A DNA stretch of 64,000 bases from Luscinia megarhynchos (taxonomy: Eukaryota > Chordata > Aves > Passeriformes > Turdidae): the NCBI GenBank assembly GCA_034336665.1, contig JAPFBE010000003.1:64833352-64897351 (forward strand), written 5' to 3'. Under the pieces are notes generated by a model. It had not been told where the DNA came from. It worked only from the letters and a program-made list of their open reading frames with translations, and searched no databases. The translations under genes were made by a program, and so were the position numbers. Below are positions 28,416-43,673 of the stretch, piece after piece; position 1 is the first letter of the stretch, and each line of letters starts with the position of its first letter.

Positions 28416-28805
28416 ACATCTTAATACTTCCTTTTTGTCAAATTCTTCATGACAATGATTGCACATTTTTGTGGGAGAGGTTAGCACCTCATAAATGGGA
28501 ACAACTTCAGTAAACTCGTAAGCACGTGTTTCCAGAACAGGAAGAATGAGAGAAAAAGGGATCCTCAGCCCAAAACACGATTTTTAACAGTTCTAGTGCA
28601 TTCTTCCTACAGCAACATACTTGCTGTGCATTAGAAGTAGCAGTGCTGTCAGGCCTCCTGCTTGGAAAGTGTTTTAGATGCCACATATTATGTGTTTTAG
28701 AAGTGCCTAACTAGACAAAATATGATTGCCATCCTTGCTAGTCTAGTTGAAGTGGCCTCATTTCTTTAGAGTTGCCTGTGATCTGCAAACCCCGTAATGA
28801 AGGGG

Positions 28806-28824
28806 GAAATGAAATGAAATGAAA
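28806..28824. repeat. Short GAAAT pentamer repeat
   Basis: Nearly four GAAAT units in a row, unrelated to a visible CR1 end. Confidence 0.8.
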
Positions 28825-31800
28825 CAGTAATATGTATCTCCTGGGTATTTCAAAGCCAGAGAGCACTAATTAAAAGCTCAGACTTAAATATCTGATCCTT
28901 AGGGTATGAAACAGTGCATAGGTTAGCCAGAAACTGTAACTTCACAGAAAAACAGGGGCAAAATGAAAACATAATTGTCTGAGGCCAGTTAAATTGGGTG
29001 TTAGAAGGATTTTATTTGAATAGATGTAAGTTATACATCTTAATTTATTATCTGTGCTGTTAGATACTTAAGCTGTAAGATGCAAAAGATTACCAAATGT
29101 GATGCAGCAGATACTGCTGTTCTTTATGCACAGTGTTGAAGCTGTGCCTTCTTAGAAAGTAACCCCTCACCCAAGGAAAGTGCCCCATCTTTGCTGACTC
29201 ATCCCATCACAGGACAGGGGATAATTCAAATTGTTTAGAAGGGTTGATGAGAAGCCATTGGAGCTTGATGCTCAGTAAATTTTGTGCCAATAATTTTACC
29301 CTGTCCTCCTTACCTTCCAAATTTCTCCAAAGGAATCAACTAGTTCACATGCTTTCCCTTATCCTCATGTTGTAAGAAACTGAGTGGTAATGCGTGGTCT
29401 GTGATAGAGAAGGGCAGAAATAGAAAGGATGTGTGGAAGCAGCTAAAATTGGACTATTATGAGACTAGATACACTATAAGGAAAGAACTAAAAATACTCT
29501 CTGGATAGATATGCACGTGTGTGCATACACTTATGGGAACAAAACTTTAATGACCAGTATACAGATTCCATTGCTGGTGGATTCTATTCCCTCAATGATC
29601 TATTGATTTTCACTTCCCTTTCCAGAAGGTTTCTTGCAGCTTGGTTTTGTTTTGCTTTTTAAAGATCGGGAGTAGTTTATTTCTCTACTGTTTAGCATTT
29701 GGTAAAATCTTAATATTTTTAAACAACCCTTTTAAAGAAGACTATGAAAAAATTAAAATAAATTTTTCAACTAAAAAAAAATAGGAAAAACCTCTCCAAA
29801 TCCAAGACACTCTGCAGTGGTACTGTACAAATATTAATTAAATCAGACACACAAATATAAGGGAATTCAAACTATGTTTTACCTCGTAGTTACTTGGTTT
29901 CCCCCAGTGCTTCAGTGTGGCTGTTTCCTCCTTCCTCTGCTGTCCCTTACAGGACAGCACCAGGAACACCAAACAGTGAACTCCAGGTCACCTTTCCACA
30001 CTGGGACCACAGCCCCAGACAATGAGAAAAGGGAAATTGGAAAGAAGGTTTTGCTCAGCAGGCAGTCCCAGATGAGAGATGCTCGATGGTGGCACCAACC
30101 ATGTAGCCAAGGAGCTCTAGAGGAGGGGGATCCTCCATGATGCAGGAGCTTCAGAAAGTATCTCTGTAAGGTCTGAAGGCTTTTAATCACAAGAAAACAC
30201 TTCTAGGGGGTTGTATTTTGATTATAGCTTTTACTTTTCTGCATGTCTATATAAATCAAAGAAAAACTGAATTTTATCAGTGAGACATTTTAGGGAATCT
30301 GTTTGGGGGAGGTTCCAGTTCTACTTCCTTCTGGTTTCTTTAACCTGACAAATAATGCACTTTCCCCTCACCAGCTCTACCTTTTGGGAATCAGTTGAGG
30401 ACTTTTAAATTGAGTAAGTCAGTCTGCTGACAGATAGTAAATACAGAAGATTTCAATCCACATTTAAAGTGTTTTTGAAGATATATAAGGAACTGATAAA
30501 CAACATTTCATAATGGGAGACATCAAGCAGCTTCAACTGTAACGTTGAGCTGAATGTTCAGTTGAAATGTTATGTTCCACTTAATGTAATCTCAATAAAG
30601 TGTTTTGCACTAGAAAGGAGGGCTCATGATGTGGTGCAGGCAACACTGTACACGTGAGTTGTGAAGAAACAAAAGTTTCTGGCACCAAATATCTTACCTT
30701 TTAAATGTGGCAATGTGATAAATATGAGTCAGAGAACAGAGTAATTTGGTGTTTCTTTGTACATATCTTGACATGCACTTCATCAAAAGTACAAAATTTT
30801 AAAATTGTTATTGTATTTTTAAAAATTATTTTATAATCATGCTACTAATTACCAGAGCAAGAAAATAATTACAAATTTTATATTGGAATATCAGTAAAGT
30901 ATGGTGTCTGGAGAATGATGCAAAGGTGCCAGTATGAGTTCTCCTGCAATTAGCCTGAGAGCCAAAATCCTCACAAAGTCCTCTTCAAGCCAGGTGCTTG
31001 AAGAAATCTGTACACATAAACCATCAAAGCAAAAAAACCCCAAAACAATACATTAGAATTTACTGGACATCTTTTATGCCAAAGAATACTTGTATTATTA
31101 AAATATTTTCTCTTTTATGATGTTTTGGAGTGAGGAATAAACTTTAGCTTCATATTTGAACTGTTCAAGAAAAGGTCATTTTAAAAGCAAGTTACATTGA
31201 GCTGAAAGCCTTTGAAAGATGTATAAATGAGAAGATAAGTTTGAGATGTGCAACTTAACGTTATTAAATCTGAGGCCTGAAATAGAATGAAATAGAATGC
31301 AATCCTGGAATTTGGTTTTCAGCCAACAGACATCTTTGGACTCAAAAAGTAAGCTTCTGTCCCTCTGCTGAAACTCAGTCTTTAGTACCCTTTCTTCTCA
31401 TAATGCCAATGTACACATTGCAATATGACAATGAGAATTAGAAATTAGCTCCATGGTGAAAGCAGCCTATTTTCTAGCATCATATGATTGCTAAAGGTAA
31501 CTTGCACAGTAATATCTGTGGCAACCCAGAGGATTTAATGCAACCCACAAAATGTAGTCAGAAATGCAATAATAACAAGAATAATAGTGCCAAATAACAG
31601 TATAAAATGTGATGCTTGCAGCTTTCTTGAGCTGGAAATAAAAAGCTACTCTTCCTTTGCCAGGTCACCACTGTTCTTAACAGCTGTTACTGGTGGGCTT
31701 CCCCTCATGTAATCTTCTCAAATTCTCTATTTGTTGGCATCTGCTTGTTCTCCAGCTGCAGCCCCATTGTTGCTTGTGTTATATCCAGTCCCTCAAATGT

Positions 31801-32471
31801 GATTTGTCAGTCAATTCTTGATTGTCCATTCCTGGCTGGATCACAAAGTGTCCTTTGCATCTTTCTTCTCGTTCACCCTTTTCAGATTCTGCACAGCTGA
31901 TCACACTTCCCACAGTAACTTCTTCACAGTTAGCTCCTGTATTTTCCCCTCCCAGTTTCTCTTCCTCCTCCTTCATTGCCTCAGTGGAACTTCTCAAAAC
32001 CAAACAAAACCCCTGCCTATTCCTAGAGGGAGAGGGGAGAGACAGAATAAGCCTCAAAGTGTAATAAGATTCTGGTAGACAGTATTTTTGTTTCCAGCTG
32101 AGTTAAAGATGTTCTTCACAATTGTTACTGAGTCAAAGCTTCTGTGTCCTTGGATTTTCGCATGAATGCTGTTTCTTAGACCACTTCATTTAAAGATTTT
32201 ACTGATATTTGAAACAAAAATATCCTGTGTTCCCTTTATTGTGTTGCAAATGTGAAAATGGAATTATAGAGATATGTATTTACTTTAATGAGAGAAACTA
32301 TTGTAGCAAAGTCTTTCAATGTTTTCTTTTTTCTTCTTGTAACACAAATTAGATTGGGTTTTTCCTATTTTTCATGCTTTGACTTTGATGGTCTTACATA
32401 TTAGGGGTGTCCACTAAGACTTCCAATTTACAGTGTTTGTACTGCTTGTGATACAAGCAAACTCACTGTCC

Positions 32472-32486
32472 AAAAAAAAAAAAAAA
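32472..32486. repeat. A homopolymer
   Basis: A run of 15 A on the + strand within unremarkable AT-rich intron. Confidence 0.9.
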
Positions 32487-35400
32487 GTTTGATTACAAGT
32501 TTGGAATATTTGAAGAGGATGATATTTAGGCACTCTTACCCCTTAAATAAGACTTATTTCAAAATTCTATTTTTATCTCCTGTTCAGAGTAAAAAAAAAA
32601 GAAAACAAATCAACATAATTAAAAAGAGCCCTAAAATATGATTGCAGTGATATGTTCAGTTTATCTAAGAAAAGATGGGAAAAAAATAAGTCTTATTAGA
32701 AGGTTCTTGTATTGCCAAATATAATCCAGGAGGAGCATCATCAGTTACTATATACTGTCATAATTCCTTCATGGCAACTCAATTTAAATCAAGATGCTCA
32801 AGCTGCAAATTTGCCTTGAAGCGTACATATTAAACATCTGCTGTTTAAAAAAAGTCTAAAAGTATTTGGAGAGGGAAATAAACTCTGAAAATTTTGCATT
32901 CTGTTATTTTATCGTTTAAGACATTTAGCCCTGTAGATCATATATGCAAAATTCCTGATATACCAAGGCCATTTAATTATGGAAATCATAAAAACTAGGA
33001 TATGAGATATGGATTAAAAGAAGGGTATTTGCTAAACCAATCCAGTCAGATTATTTTGGGTACTCAACCTGATGTACAGGTAGAAAGTTTCAGAAATTCG
33101 GAAGAAATGAGAGAAACAGTTTTGTTAAAATAAATGGGAAAATAAAAGAATAGAACTGGGTTGCTTCTTGGGTTTTTTTATAGCATGCTTTGAGAATAAA
33201 TTTTCTTTATTGATGCATATGCTAAAAGAATCTTTTGCTGCAGTCTCTCTGCATTGCTTTCCAAAACTTGAGGATGAAGGGCATAGCTCTGTTTTTCATA
33301 CTGGTTTACATGAACAAAGATGCCAAATTACTTGCTTTTTGGTCAGGTAAATTTGCAGAAAAAATTACCCAGCTTAGAGAAGTTCAAGCTTCCCTAGGAT
33401 GAGTGCAGGGATTCTCATTACTGTGTGCAGCATGGCTCATCCTCAGGTCATGCAGCTGGACAGTTTTTGAGGTGACTCTCATAGTGTGAATCTAGGTCCT
33501 GTATCTGATAGCAGCTTAAACCACTTGGTTTAGTATTCTTTCCCTGTAAGCTGAAGAAGGGGAAAACAGATAAGAGTGTCCCTTGTCTCTTTTGGTGCTT
33601 AGTAGACTGTAGAATAAATCCAGAGAAGTGAGATACAAGGCTTTTGCTTTATGTAGGTGTTCTCCACTTCTGTAGTACCAATACAGTAAAATCACCACAT
33701 ATTTTCCCACCCCCTACGTGCATAAAGAAAAAATAGCTTATGCCTGAGATGTAAAATTATTCTTGTGGAGATCGGCAGCACGTTGCTTTCCTCAAATTCA
33801 ATTGCTTCCATAGAGATTAATTTTCCATTTCAAATTGCTAAAAGAGCCAAAAAATATTTAGATAGTTACGTCTGTAGAAATCTTTTGTTGGATACAATTG
33901 CATCCAGATATAGAAGATCTGCAGTTAACTTTGGGGTCTGGATCTGTGAAAATTAGAAAAAAAAACAAAAATCAAAACTGCAAACCAATCAAAACTGTAA
34001 ACCCAAATTAATGCTGCAGAACTTTCTGTATTATTTAAACTAACTTTCAGATTACAATGGAATTAATTGCTCATTTGCCATAGTAATGAAAAGCAACGCA
34101 TTGTGTTAAACCTAGGGTGGATATAGAGTTCTATTGATATAAAAAGCTTTCTCACCAAGCTGAACTGGAGAATCAATGCACATCTTTTGCATAACTTCTG
34201 CAGGTGTTATCAGCTACTTTATTCTCTCCACGGGGTAAATTAGCAAAAGAAAATGTAGCATACATCCTCTTGAGATACATAAACATATCAAAAATTGTGC
34301 AGAGATAGACAAAGATAACAGATCAGACAAAATTCTTTACAGTCTCCTTTGAACTACAGTCCATCAACAAAAGCCTTGCCTTTTCACTCAAGGAGGGGAA
34401 GTGCTGAGGATCCCCATGTTGCTGTGACAATTGGGTATCTGGTATCTGTGGTGGAACTTCACACATCTGAGGGATACATGTACATTTCTGTCCTGAAGAA
34501 GCACAGTTCTCCATTTGATTCCTTGCCTTCCTCCTGTCCTGGCTCCCATACAGTAACCTCTCCGTCTTGAGAGAAGTTTAATGTTTCCTGTGAATTTCCT
34601 TCAAACAAAGAGTCCATTATTTAATCCAGTGCACCCAGATGTTCTAGTTGGACTCTGGGAAGGGTGGGGGGTGAAGAGGAAGTCAGAAACAGTAAAACTT
34701 TCATAAATGGCTGTTCTTTTGTTATGTCTTTTGAAAATGGAGTAGTGCCTGCTGTGTTCCATAAACACGTGCGTTGCATTAGGTACAAGCCAACACATTT
34801 CATTCAAGCACATCTAAATATTAGGGGGAAACCAGCATGAAGTTGTGGTTGCAGGGAAAATTTATGGGGAAGAAGAGAGTTCTGCCTAGTTCAGTGAGTA
34901 ATAACTTGATTGGTAGACATTTATAGGGTAATATTGAAAGAGCAAACAAATGTAAGTCATTTAATTAGGAAATCGAGAAAGAAATAACAAGAATAAGAAA
35001 GGAGAAACTGAAGTAGACATGTAGAGCAACAGCTATAAAAGAATCTGTTGAGTTGCTCTTCACAATGAAGAATGGGGAACACAGCATCTGATTCACACAA
35101 GGTTTCTCTCAAGCTGCAGATTGCAATAGCTGTGCCAGTGTAAAACTGGGAATTCTGTATCTGTGTGTGTCTGGCATGCTTTTTGTGGAAGTTCTGCATG
35201 GATGTTTGTAATAGCTTGTCATAAGTGCATATATAACCCTTTCTCATAAAATTACTATGTTATCCTCACCCGCCATGAATTCAAATAAAATGTATCAGTC
35301 AGTGTATGTGTGTATGCTACCACATTAATAATAATTTGCAGGATGATAGGGATTGTTTCAGCTGCCTGATTCAATATGGGAAGTCAGTGAGATTGTAAAT

Positions 35401-38400
35401 CATGGAACAAATTATCTTTTATCTTAAAAAAGAGTGAAAACACTGCTGTTAGATTTATGTGAATGAACATATGCTTTTGCACCTACCTGTTCTGAAAGAA
35501 AATTAGTAAAGCAGCTTTCCATACTGATGCATTTGAGCTTTTGGAACAATAGTTAAAATAATTAAAAGAGTGTTTATATTTTTTAGGAGTTCTTCTTCAT
35601 TTTTTGTCATCATGTGATTAAATAGATTATGTTATAACCCTTTAAATTCCTTTTCTTCAAATCTAAATTATTTGCTTGGTTGACTTTAAGGTTCGCATAT
35701 ACAAATAATTTCAGTAGCTTGAAAAGTAATCACACAGCATCTCAGATGTATAAATTGTGCATGTACACATAATTAAATCTTCTATTGTAGGCTCAGCTAA
35801 GCCATGTTGCATTAAGTCACTTTTTCTATGCATGTATGCAGATAATGGCTCTGACTCAGCTGACACTCAGCAACTGGGTAAGATGCAGTAACCTGAGAGC
35901 CCTTCTTCTCTTTTTAAATTTCTGTTTCAAAACAGACATAACGAATTTTCTCATTTCTTTTACTTTTTAAAAATACTGTTTCTATTTTGGCTAGGCATGG
36001 ATCCAGTTTTTTTTGTGAGGTTGGATCAGCCAGGTTCTGCACATTAACTTGGGGCCACAAAGTAAGAGGGCTTAGTAAGACCTGTGTCCACAGCTGTGGC
36101 TCATACTGCTGCGAAAAGAGGAGTCAAAAGTCCTTCTCTGTTAGAGGCACAGGGAGAAAGAGCACTCATCAACGAGCTCAGCACAGACCAGCACTGTGGA
36201 GCCACTAAACAATCTCCTGCCCACATGGGAGTCTGCAGGAAAGGGTGGGAGGTTGACAGCTTTTTGGATCTGGCCCCATTTCATCTTAATCTGCTCTGGC
36301 TCCTGATCTTTTCAAAGTCTCCCCATTGTGCATGTGATTTCTGCTAAACACGCAGAGAAATTTTTAAGATCAAGACCATATGATATAGCAAGATTAATCT
36401 ACCCTTTGGCCTTCACCTCTCCCTCCCACTGGGGGAGAGGTTTGGTTCTGCTAATTTGTCATGTTACTTTTTTTCTTCTTCTTCTGCCATCATTTTTTTT
36501 TCTCCTCATGGTTCACCTAAATTGGAGACTTTTACCCAAACACTTTCAGCCTATAATGAAGATAAATAGATTTCTTCATGTCCACTACATGAATTTTGAA
36601 GACATCTTTGTTTATTTCACCCAGTTTTAATATGGAGAATTTGTAACTCATTTGTAGAATAAGTGTTTTTTCACTTGTGTTATATATTGCGGCTGAGTGA
36701 ATCCCTGTAGGTCTGTGAAGCAGATGTGTTAGTACGGGCAGTAGAACAGCTTCATTCCTTCCCTCGTCTGCTGCAATGCAGGCAAATTCCAAATTGTTAT
36801 GATATGCATTAATTAAATATGAATAAATAAAATATCACCAGATAATGAAGCTGCAGTCCCCTCTGTCATATTAAATCATTGATGAGGTGCCTATGAGTAG
36901 GAACTGTGGCTGATGATGTCTTCTGCCTCTGATTGGTTTTGGGAGCATTTGTGTAAATTTTTCCACCATCCTTGCATCAATAGTCAGAAAAAAATATTTT
37001 GCCTCAATAAAAAATATATGGATCATGATATCCTCCTGCCTTTCATACTTATGACATCTAAATAGTGACTGAAAGTGGGCCAGCTTTGCAGATAACAATT
37101 ACGTAGTTCAACTACGTTATCTTGTTATGCATCAGTATGTAATTTGCAAGTTTGTTAGAATAAAGAGTTAGGTTTTTAGGAATAGATGTTGAGTACCTCT
37201 ATTACCTGTTTCTGTCTTAAAAATGTTCAATTTGGTGAAGGAATGGAAGAAATAACGAACAAAATAAAAATACTTGTTTGCGCTTTCTGTTTCAAAGCAG
37301 CCCAGATATTAATCCAGTTATTCTAGATTCTACAGTTCCTACTCTGCTGGGAATAAGGTATGAATTCAGTATTCATGCTCTTCCGAAAATGCCTCCTGTC
37401 CCCACAATGGCTTTTGACCCATCTTAAACATTACTTCTGCATCCATACCTATTACTTTTGTATCTATAAATATCTCAGATTTACAATACTTAATTTCAGA
37501 CTCTACTGTTTGCACCATATTCCTCTCACCTGTGAGAGGTGCACAGACTATCTAGTTTGTATGTTGTGAGAAAGCAGATATTTGTTTTCACCAGATGTAT
37601 TAGGGGAAGGAGCTCCTCTTCGAACAGCAAGGCAATTTTCCCATGAGACTGATGACTTTAAAAGATGCTGCTTATTCAAAACCTTTCAGGCAATTGGAAT
37701 CCTATTGCCCTTCTTCAGCTATTCCCATTGATCACTTTAATTTGTACAGCTCAGTCCATCAAGTGTTTCTTGCTCCTGGCTTTAGTCCATAACTGCAGTG
37801 GAAACACCATTGCCTGGTCACGGTCTACAGAGTGATGAGTTGAGACTGAACAATCAGAGTACTTGTGGGTTTGATTTATTATATTCTTTGGTGTTTTATC
37901 GCTGAATTTGCTCTGGCTTATAATACTTGTATCCTTTTCTTAATATTTGTTAATTTTTAATTTTCTTTCCCCCAAAGCAATGTCTCTAGTAGTCTGCTTT
38001 TGTAGGTTTGATGAACTGCACCTTCTGTCACATAAAGATAGCATCGAGTAATAATAATTAAGAGAGAAATTTTCCAGGGGCTGATTATTTTTTCCATACC
38101 TTCATAGAATTCCTGTTAATACTAGAGATGCCCAAGTGAGATTTAAATAAACCCTCTCCCACAATCAAGCAGCCTGTTGCAGGAGCACAGAAGTTAGGAT
38201 ATACTAATTTACCCTTCTGAGCTCTGTTGTCACAAAGCTAGCTTGGTGCTGTTACTCAAGGTAATTCTAGGATACTTCCAGATCTTCATGCTGCAATCTC
38301 AGAGTTAACGTGCCTCGTCAGAAAATCCCCATTTGTTCATCACATTCTTTCAGCACAGGAAAACATGCCTGATCTACACAACAGAGTTTTGGCATCCAGA

Positions 38401-40907
38401 ATTACCTTTTATCTCCACAGGTTTGCATGCAGGCACATGGTAATGTGGAGTAAGCAAACAAAGCCCAGCTTGTGGCACCTAAGTAGAACCACATGTCACA
38501 AATCTCAGCCAGCAATGCAGCTGCCAGCAAATCCTCAGCGTGCACACGTCCCAGGAGCAATGTCAGCAGCTGCAAGCCCAACAACATTCCTGGCAGTGAT
38601 GTTTTCCAGTTTAGGCCTTGCCACACTTTATATCTCCTGCCCATCTGTTTGTTTTGCATTGTGTTACATCATCTCGGTTGCAATAGTTAAATTATAAAAT
38701 CATCGGGGGATCATACGGAGAGGGAAGCTGCCTTGTGCAGGTTGCCTCAGAGAGAGCTTTCTATTCCTAGACACTAGTGTCAGAGAAAGTGTAGATGCTT
38801 TTTTTGTGGGTGGAACAGACATATGGGAGGCTGGGACTGACACACAAAACCATGGGGAGGTTAGAAGCAATTCGGAAAGTTAAGGCAAGGATATGTTGTC
38901 TTCAGTGTTTCTACATTTTGGGTATGAAGTGGATTTATGACGTTCTTGAAGAGATTCTTGTGTTTCAGATACTGGAAGAATGGAAGTTAGGAATTCTAGG
39001 GACTGTATTTTATCATTGGTATTATTGTCTGTATCAGTATTTTGTGACTTTGAACAACATTGTCATCTGTATGTTTAAGTAGGTGGTAAGAAGCCACATT
39101 CTCTCTTAGAATATATAGAGAAAGGTACAAGTAGGTCCTGTGAATAAACCCAGTTTTTAAGTAAGTTAACTTTTGAGTTCAACCGTATTATTCTGTATTT
39201 GGGATTTTTTTTTTTTCTTCTATTCCTGTCAAAGAGGAGTAAGTTTTAATGATTTTCAAAGCAAATTAAGTAGCTTTTTGAGACTATTTACAGATAAGTT
39301 AGCATAAGGTCTTTAGTGATAGTTGTTCCTTATCTGTTCAGAAACAGCTTCAGAGTGTTGCATCCTTTCCAAGACTAGGAATACTCTTAAATATGTAATA
39401 GTCTCAAAATTTCAAATGAATGTTTTAAGGAAGTAAGATTTTAAATAAAAAACATATCTGAGAAAATTATGAGGCATTCACAAAGAATAACGTGGCAGAA
39501 CTTGTTAAATTAATTATTTGTTAATCTTTCATACTTGCGACACAGCTTCAAAAGCAGCCCAATATTTTGCCAATCTACATGACAGCCCTCTTCAGACACT
39601 TAATAGGATATCAACTCTGTTTAAAAAATTGGAAGTTGATAGGGTTCCACATTCAAATTTCTTTCAGATTAATGGTGGAGATAGAGAAATTTCTTGGTCG
39701 CCACTGTGCACACCAAAAAATGACATGGGTCAAAAAATTTAAAAAGTGAAGCACCCCTACGAAATGTCTACTGAATTTTTAGGTTTAGCAAAATTTATCA
39801 ATCATAGAAATGGCTTTAATTTCATGGAAGAAAATAAACTCAAATTGATTTGTCTAATATCAATTAAGTTTGTGCAACTCAGTAGTGAAATAAGGTTACA
39901 AAAAATAGTTCTAAAAACAATGACCCACTGAAATGCTAGACACTATCATAAATTATATTTATAAATTTTTAGGCAGAGTGTAAATCATTGCTTTCACCAA
40001 TAACCTGAGGAATGTATATAGATACAGTCTTTTGATCCATAGTTAGCACTCCTCCTGTGTCCCCTGCCTCCTCACTGCTTGTTGATTATCGTTTAGGCAG
40101 AGGCTGCATATTAACCTCTGATCCTTGCTTCACGTGGTTACAGGCCAGAGTGCTTCAGAAGGTGATGTAGGCTAATGTGGTTTTGATTGGGTGGCTTTTA
40201 TTCTCTTTTTTCATGTCAGCTTTTCTTGAACTATGTGGAATGTGTGAGCTGTTCTGTTTTCATCTGGCTTTTTTCATCTAGACATGCCTGTGAGCTTAAG
40301 AAGGAAAGATGTATTTCAAGAGCAGACTGAGTTGTGGAAAATGGAAAATGTTGATAGAGACATCATGCCTTCCAATCAACCCTAGCATTACAAAATCAGT
40401 TCAGATCTGTCCAATCTAAACATTGGACAAAAATGTTTTTATCTGTACAAAAGTATCTAATCCATGAAGCCAGTAAGAAGTGTCTTCTTTCAGTATGAAG
40501 TTTTGTCATCTAGTTGGTTTGGCTGAAATGTACATGTATCTTAATGGTATGGGACAATATTAGCCAGCCAGGCTCTGAATTGTGTGTGAAGGAGAAGGTC
40601 TGTTTTTTAGAGATATCAGTTCTGCTAACGTCCTACTGAGAAAAATTCTAAAAGTTAATCATTCTGGCTTTTGAAGACAAAGAAATGATTTATATCTCAA
40701 TAGTCTCCCCACTCAGGAAATTATAATGATTTTAATTCACTCATTGGTCAGTCACTTTTCCCTCGCCAAAATGTTCTTTGACTTTCATTCAGTTTTACAT
40801 TAGAGTGCATCTCCTCCTTTTACTTATCTTTCTGCTAAATTCAGGCAGAAGTGCTGACAGTGAAAAACTTTGGGGTACCTTTTATGAGTCATACTAGGAA
40901 GACTTAA

Positions 40908-41300
40908 TCAAAAGAATCATGGAAGGGATCTGAGAGGTCCCATGGGAGGACCTGCCCTACCTAAATTGACTCTGTTGGTTTCTGGCTATGGTGTGTGTAT
41001 GCATTTGTAGTGAGGGAAATTCAACAAGTCCTCCACATGAGCTGTTCCAGTACTTCCTTATCCTTGCAGCTGAAAACAGGTTTTCTCATGTCTGAATTAA
41101 TCTACCTTTTGGAAACTTAAGATCACTCTATTTGTTGTACTTGTAATAAAACTAATAGTAAAAATTTTGTTTTTCTTCATTCTGGCAGTCTATTAAGTCT
41201 TAAGTATTGCTGCTTTGTCTCATCACTTCTTTTCTGAAATGAAAGATCCCTTTGATATTCACTCTCCCTTCTTAGTTGTATTTCCTTATGTTGTAATATT
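40908..41300 (-). mobile_element. Ancient CR1/L3-like remnant (antisense)
   Basis: The + strand starts AAAGAATCATGGAAGGGATC and later reads GAGCTGTTCCAGTACTTCC and TTTTCTCATGTCTGAATTA, resembling the inverted 3' region of old CR1-clade elements. It is highly diverged, and the boundaries are approximate. Confidence 0.4.
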
Positions 41301-43110
41301 CCTTAGTATTCTCTTAATGCTCTGGAGGTGAAATCCTTGTGTTTATAAATGGGAAACGCAAAAGTGGATTTGTTGTGTTAGCCAACAGCACAGTAGCCCT
41401 GGGGATTAAGTCAGATGCCCTCCACAGAGGTGATACCTTCAGACAGGGTGATGATTCCATTCACTGTAGTAGTTTACTGCAAATTCAGCCTGTGACTCAC
41501 TGCAAAACGTCCCTCTTTGCAGAACTGCTGCTTTGCATTTAAGCAACTGACTCTTGTACTGATGGCTTCAACCTTTGTTCTGTTGCATATTCTTTCGTGG
41601 TTTAGTACTTCAGACTTGTTGAATTTTATCTGTTTTTTTTTCTTATGACTTTGCAGTTTACAGATTTATACTGTTCCACAATGCCTACAGCTTTACCTAT
41701 GGTAGTGTCACCTACAGATTTGAAATTCATTTAAATAATTGCATTAATTGCATATTAAGTCAAATATTGACTAGACCAGAATCAGAAACAAAACTCTTGT
41801 GAGTTTCTCTGCTCATTCAGAGTCACTCAGACAAGCAGATTTTGAAGAAGTCTTCTTGTCTTGTCTGCCTACAAATGCAGAGCTCAAAAATAATTAGACA
41901 TTGTGCCTTGTCAGAAAAGCTGTTGTAGCAATGAAAAATGTTTTTTAAATCCTTTTTTCCACTGCTGTGGGCTGGAATCTTTCATAATAGCAGATTTCTT
42001 TTCTGATGTAAAGCAAGATTTAACATAATGTTGTTTTTGTTGAGAAGATATTAATGTGTGAGATGACTCTGACAAAAAGGTCAGGAGTTGGAGAAGATGG
42101 GGAGATAAAATCTACTCATACACAGTAAAGTTATAAAATACAGCAAAATCTTGTGTTAATGTTTGTATTAAGTAAAAGATCCTATAGTTAGTCCAAAGGT
42201 ACTGATTCTAATTAGGGGTTTTTTTCACCAAAACTCAATATCTATAGTTTGTATCTGATAATTCGTGAGTAAGATTAATTTTTTCTTCATCTTAGTGCAC
42301 AGATTCCTAAGCTAGGTCGCTTGTTCCATTGACTGGAGAAGGACTGTGGGGTGAATAGTTCATAGTTCTTCATATTTTTAGCTATCTGGCATTAGGTGAG
42401 TTCTGTCCTCCCAAGAGTGTCCTTAAATCAGGAGCATGTTTGAATAAAAAGTGGTAAATACATGAAGCAACATTTTGATTTATACATAAAATCTTTTTAC
42501 CTCTTCCAGTAAATATTTAGACTTCTTTGAGTTTAGAAACATTTGAATTCACAATCTGAAGATTATACATTAGAGCAGAATGAGATATTAGTGATAATGT
42601 GTGAATTCACAAGTACATTCCTTATTTCCATCTTAACAAGGTACTTTTGGAGTAGTACATACATCTGAAAGCATTCTTAGCTTAGGTGAAGTGATTTGTG
42701 TTCCTAAGACCTTTCAAGATTCTCTATTTTATTGACATGTAATAAGGCATAGATAGCTTTAATGGTTTGTATTCTATTGTATATACTTATCCTAGTTTCA
42801 GAATTGGAGAATGATTTTTTACATGAAAGAAAATCGAACTGTTCCTCTATTTTATACCCCAATCAAAGTATATTTCTTTGCAGAAAAAAAAAGAGATTTA
42901 GGTAATTGCTTCCACAAGTATTTGGCACACAGTAAAATAGAATTCCTAATCTTTGTCACGTGTGGAAGACCAATTACTGGTAAGAAATCAAATCAGAAGA
43001 TGCAATGTCTCAAAACCCATGCATTTACAGTGACATAGAGCTTAGTGCATGGGATAAAACTTTAGGATTTTGCATTCTACGCATACATCACTGTCCACTC
43101 GCATTTGCAG

Positions 43111-43209
43111 TGTGTTCAGGAACACATTGAACAGGAAGGCATGCAGAAAAAAATTGAAGTAGGCACAACCATGACGATAGAAGCTTTGAAATTGCTTAAA
43201 CCTCTGTGA
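43111..43209 (+). other. Exon-like segment with stop (pseudoexon candidate)
   Basis: CACTCGCATTTGCAG precedes 43111. The frame CVQEHIEQEGMQKKIEV and on to LKLLKPL ends in TGA at 43207. A GTGAAA at 43206 could alternatively serve as a donor. The product is not recognised, and chance is possible in A-rich DNA. Confidence 0.13.
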
Positions 43210-43673
43210 AACACTCTATATCCCTTTCATTTTTGGAAACTGCATGATGGTTACCCTTTTGAACATGTTGTAACTGCAAGTCATAGCTGCCAGTGATTGA
43301 TCAGTTGGGTAGGGTGAATTGCAGTGTGTATCAATGCCACTAGACAGGAGGCTACCATTTCTCTTGCTAAAGAGAGTGAAGCTTAGTTCTGCAAACAGAA
43401 GATTACTGGCATTAATTGCAGGCATGAATACAGCTGAAAAGTAAAATCTTATTAGCTGCATTAAGAATTAGCAGCATGGAGAAAATTACCCTAACATTAA
43501 AAACTAAAATTGGTACTGCATTTGGGGTAATGATCCACTGATTGGCCTGAGGACATTGCTAGTGATGCTAATGTCTTTAAGCAGTGGTAAAAGGCACCAG
43601 CCTGAGGCTTACAGTAAAGTGGCTTACCAACAACCACAGACATCCTTGATCCTCCCCCCTTGCTTATCTGCAG

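Noticed and set aside
38365..38697. 110-codon + strand frame with a hydrophobic end
   Set aside because: The hydrophobic tail comes from T-rich intron sequence. There is no family resemblance and there are opposing frames in the same place.
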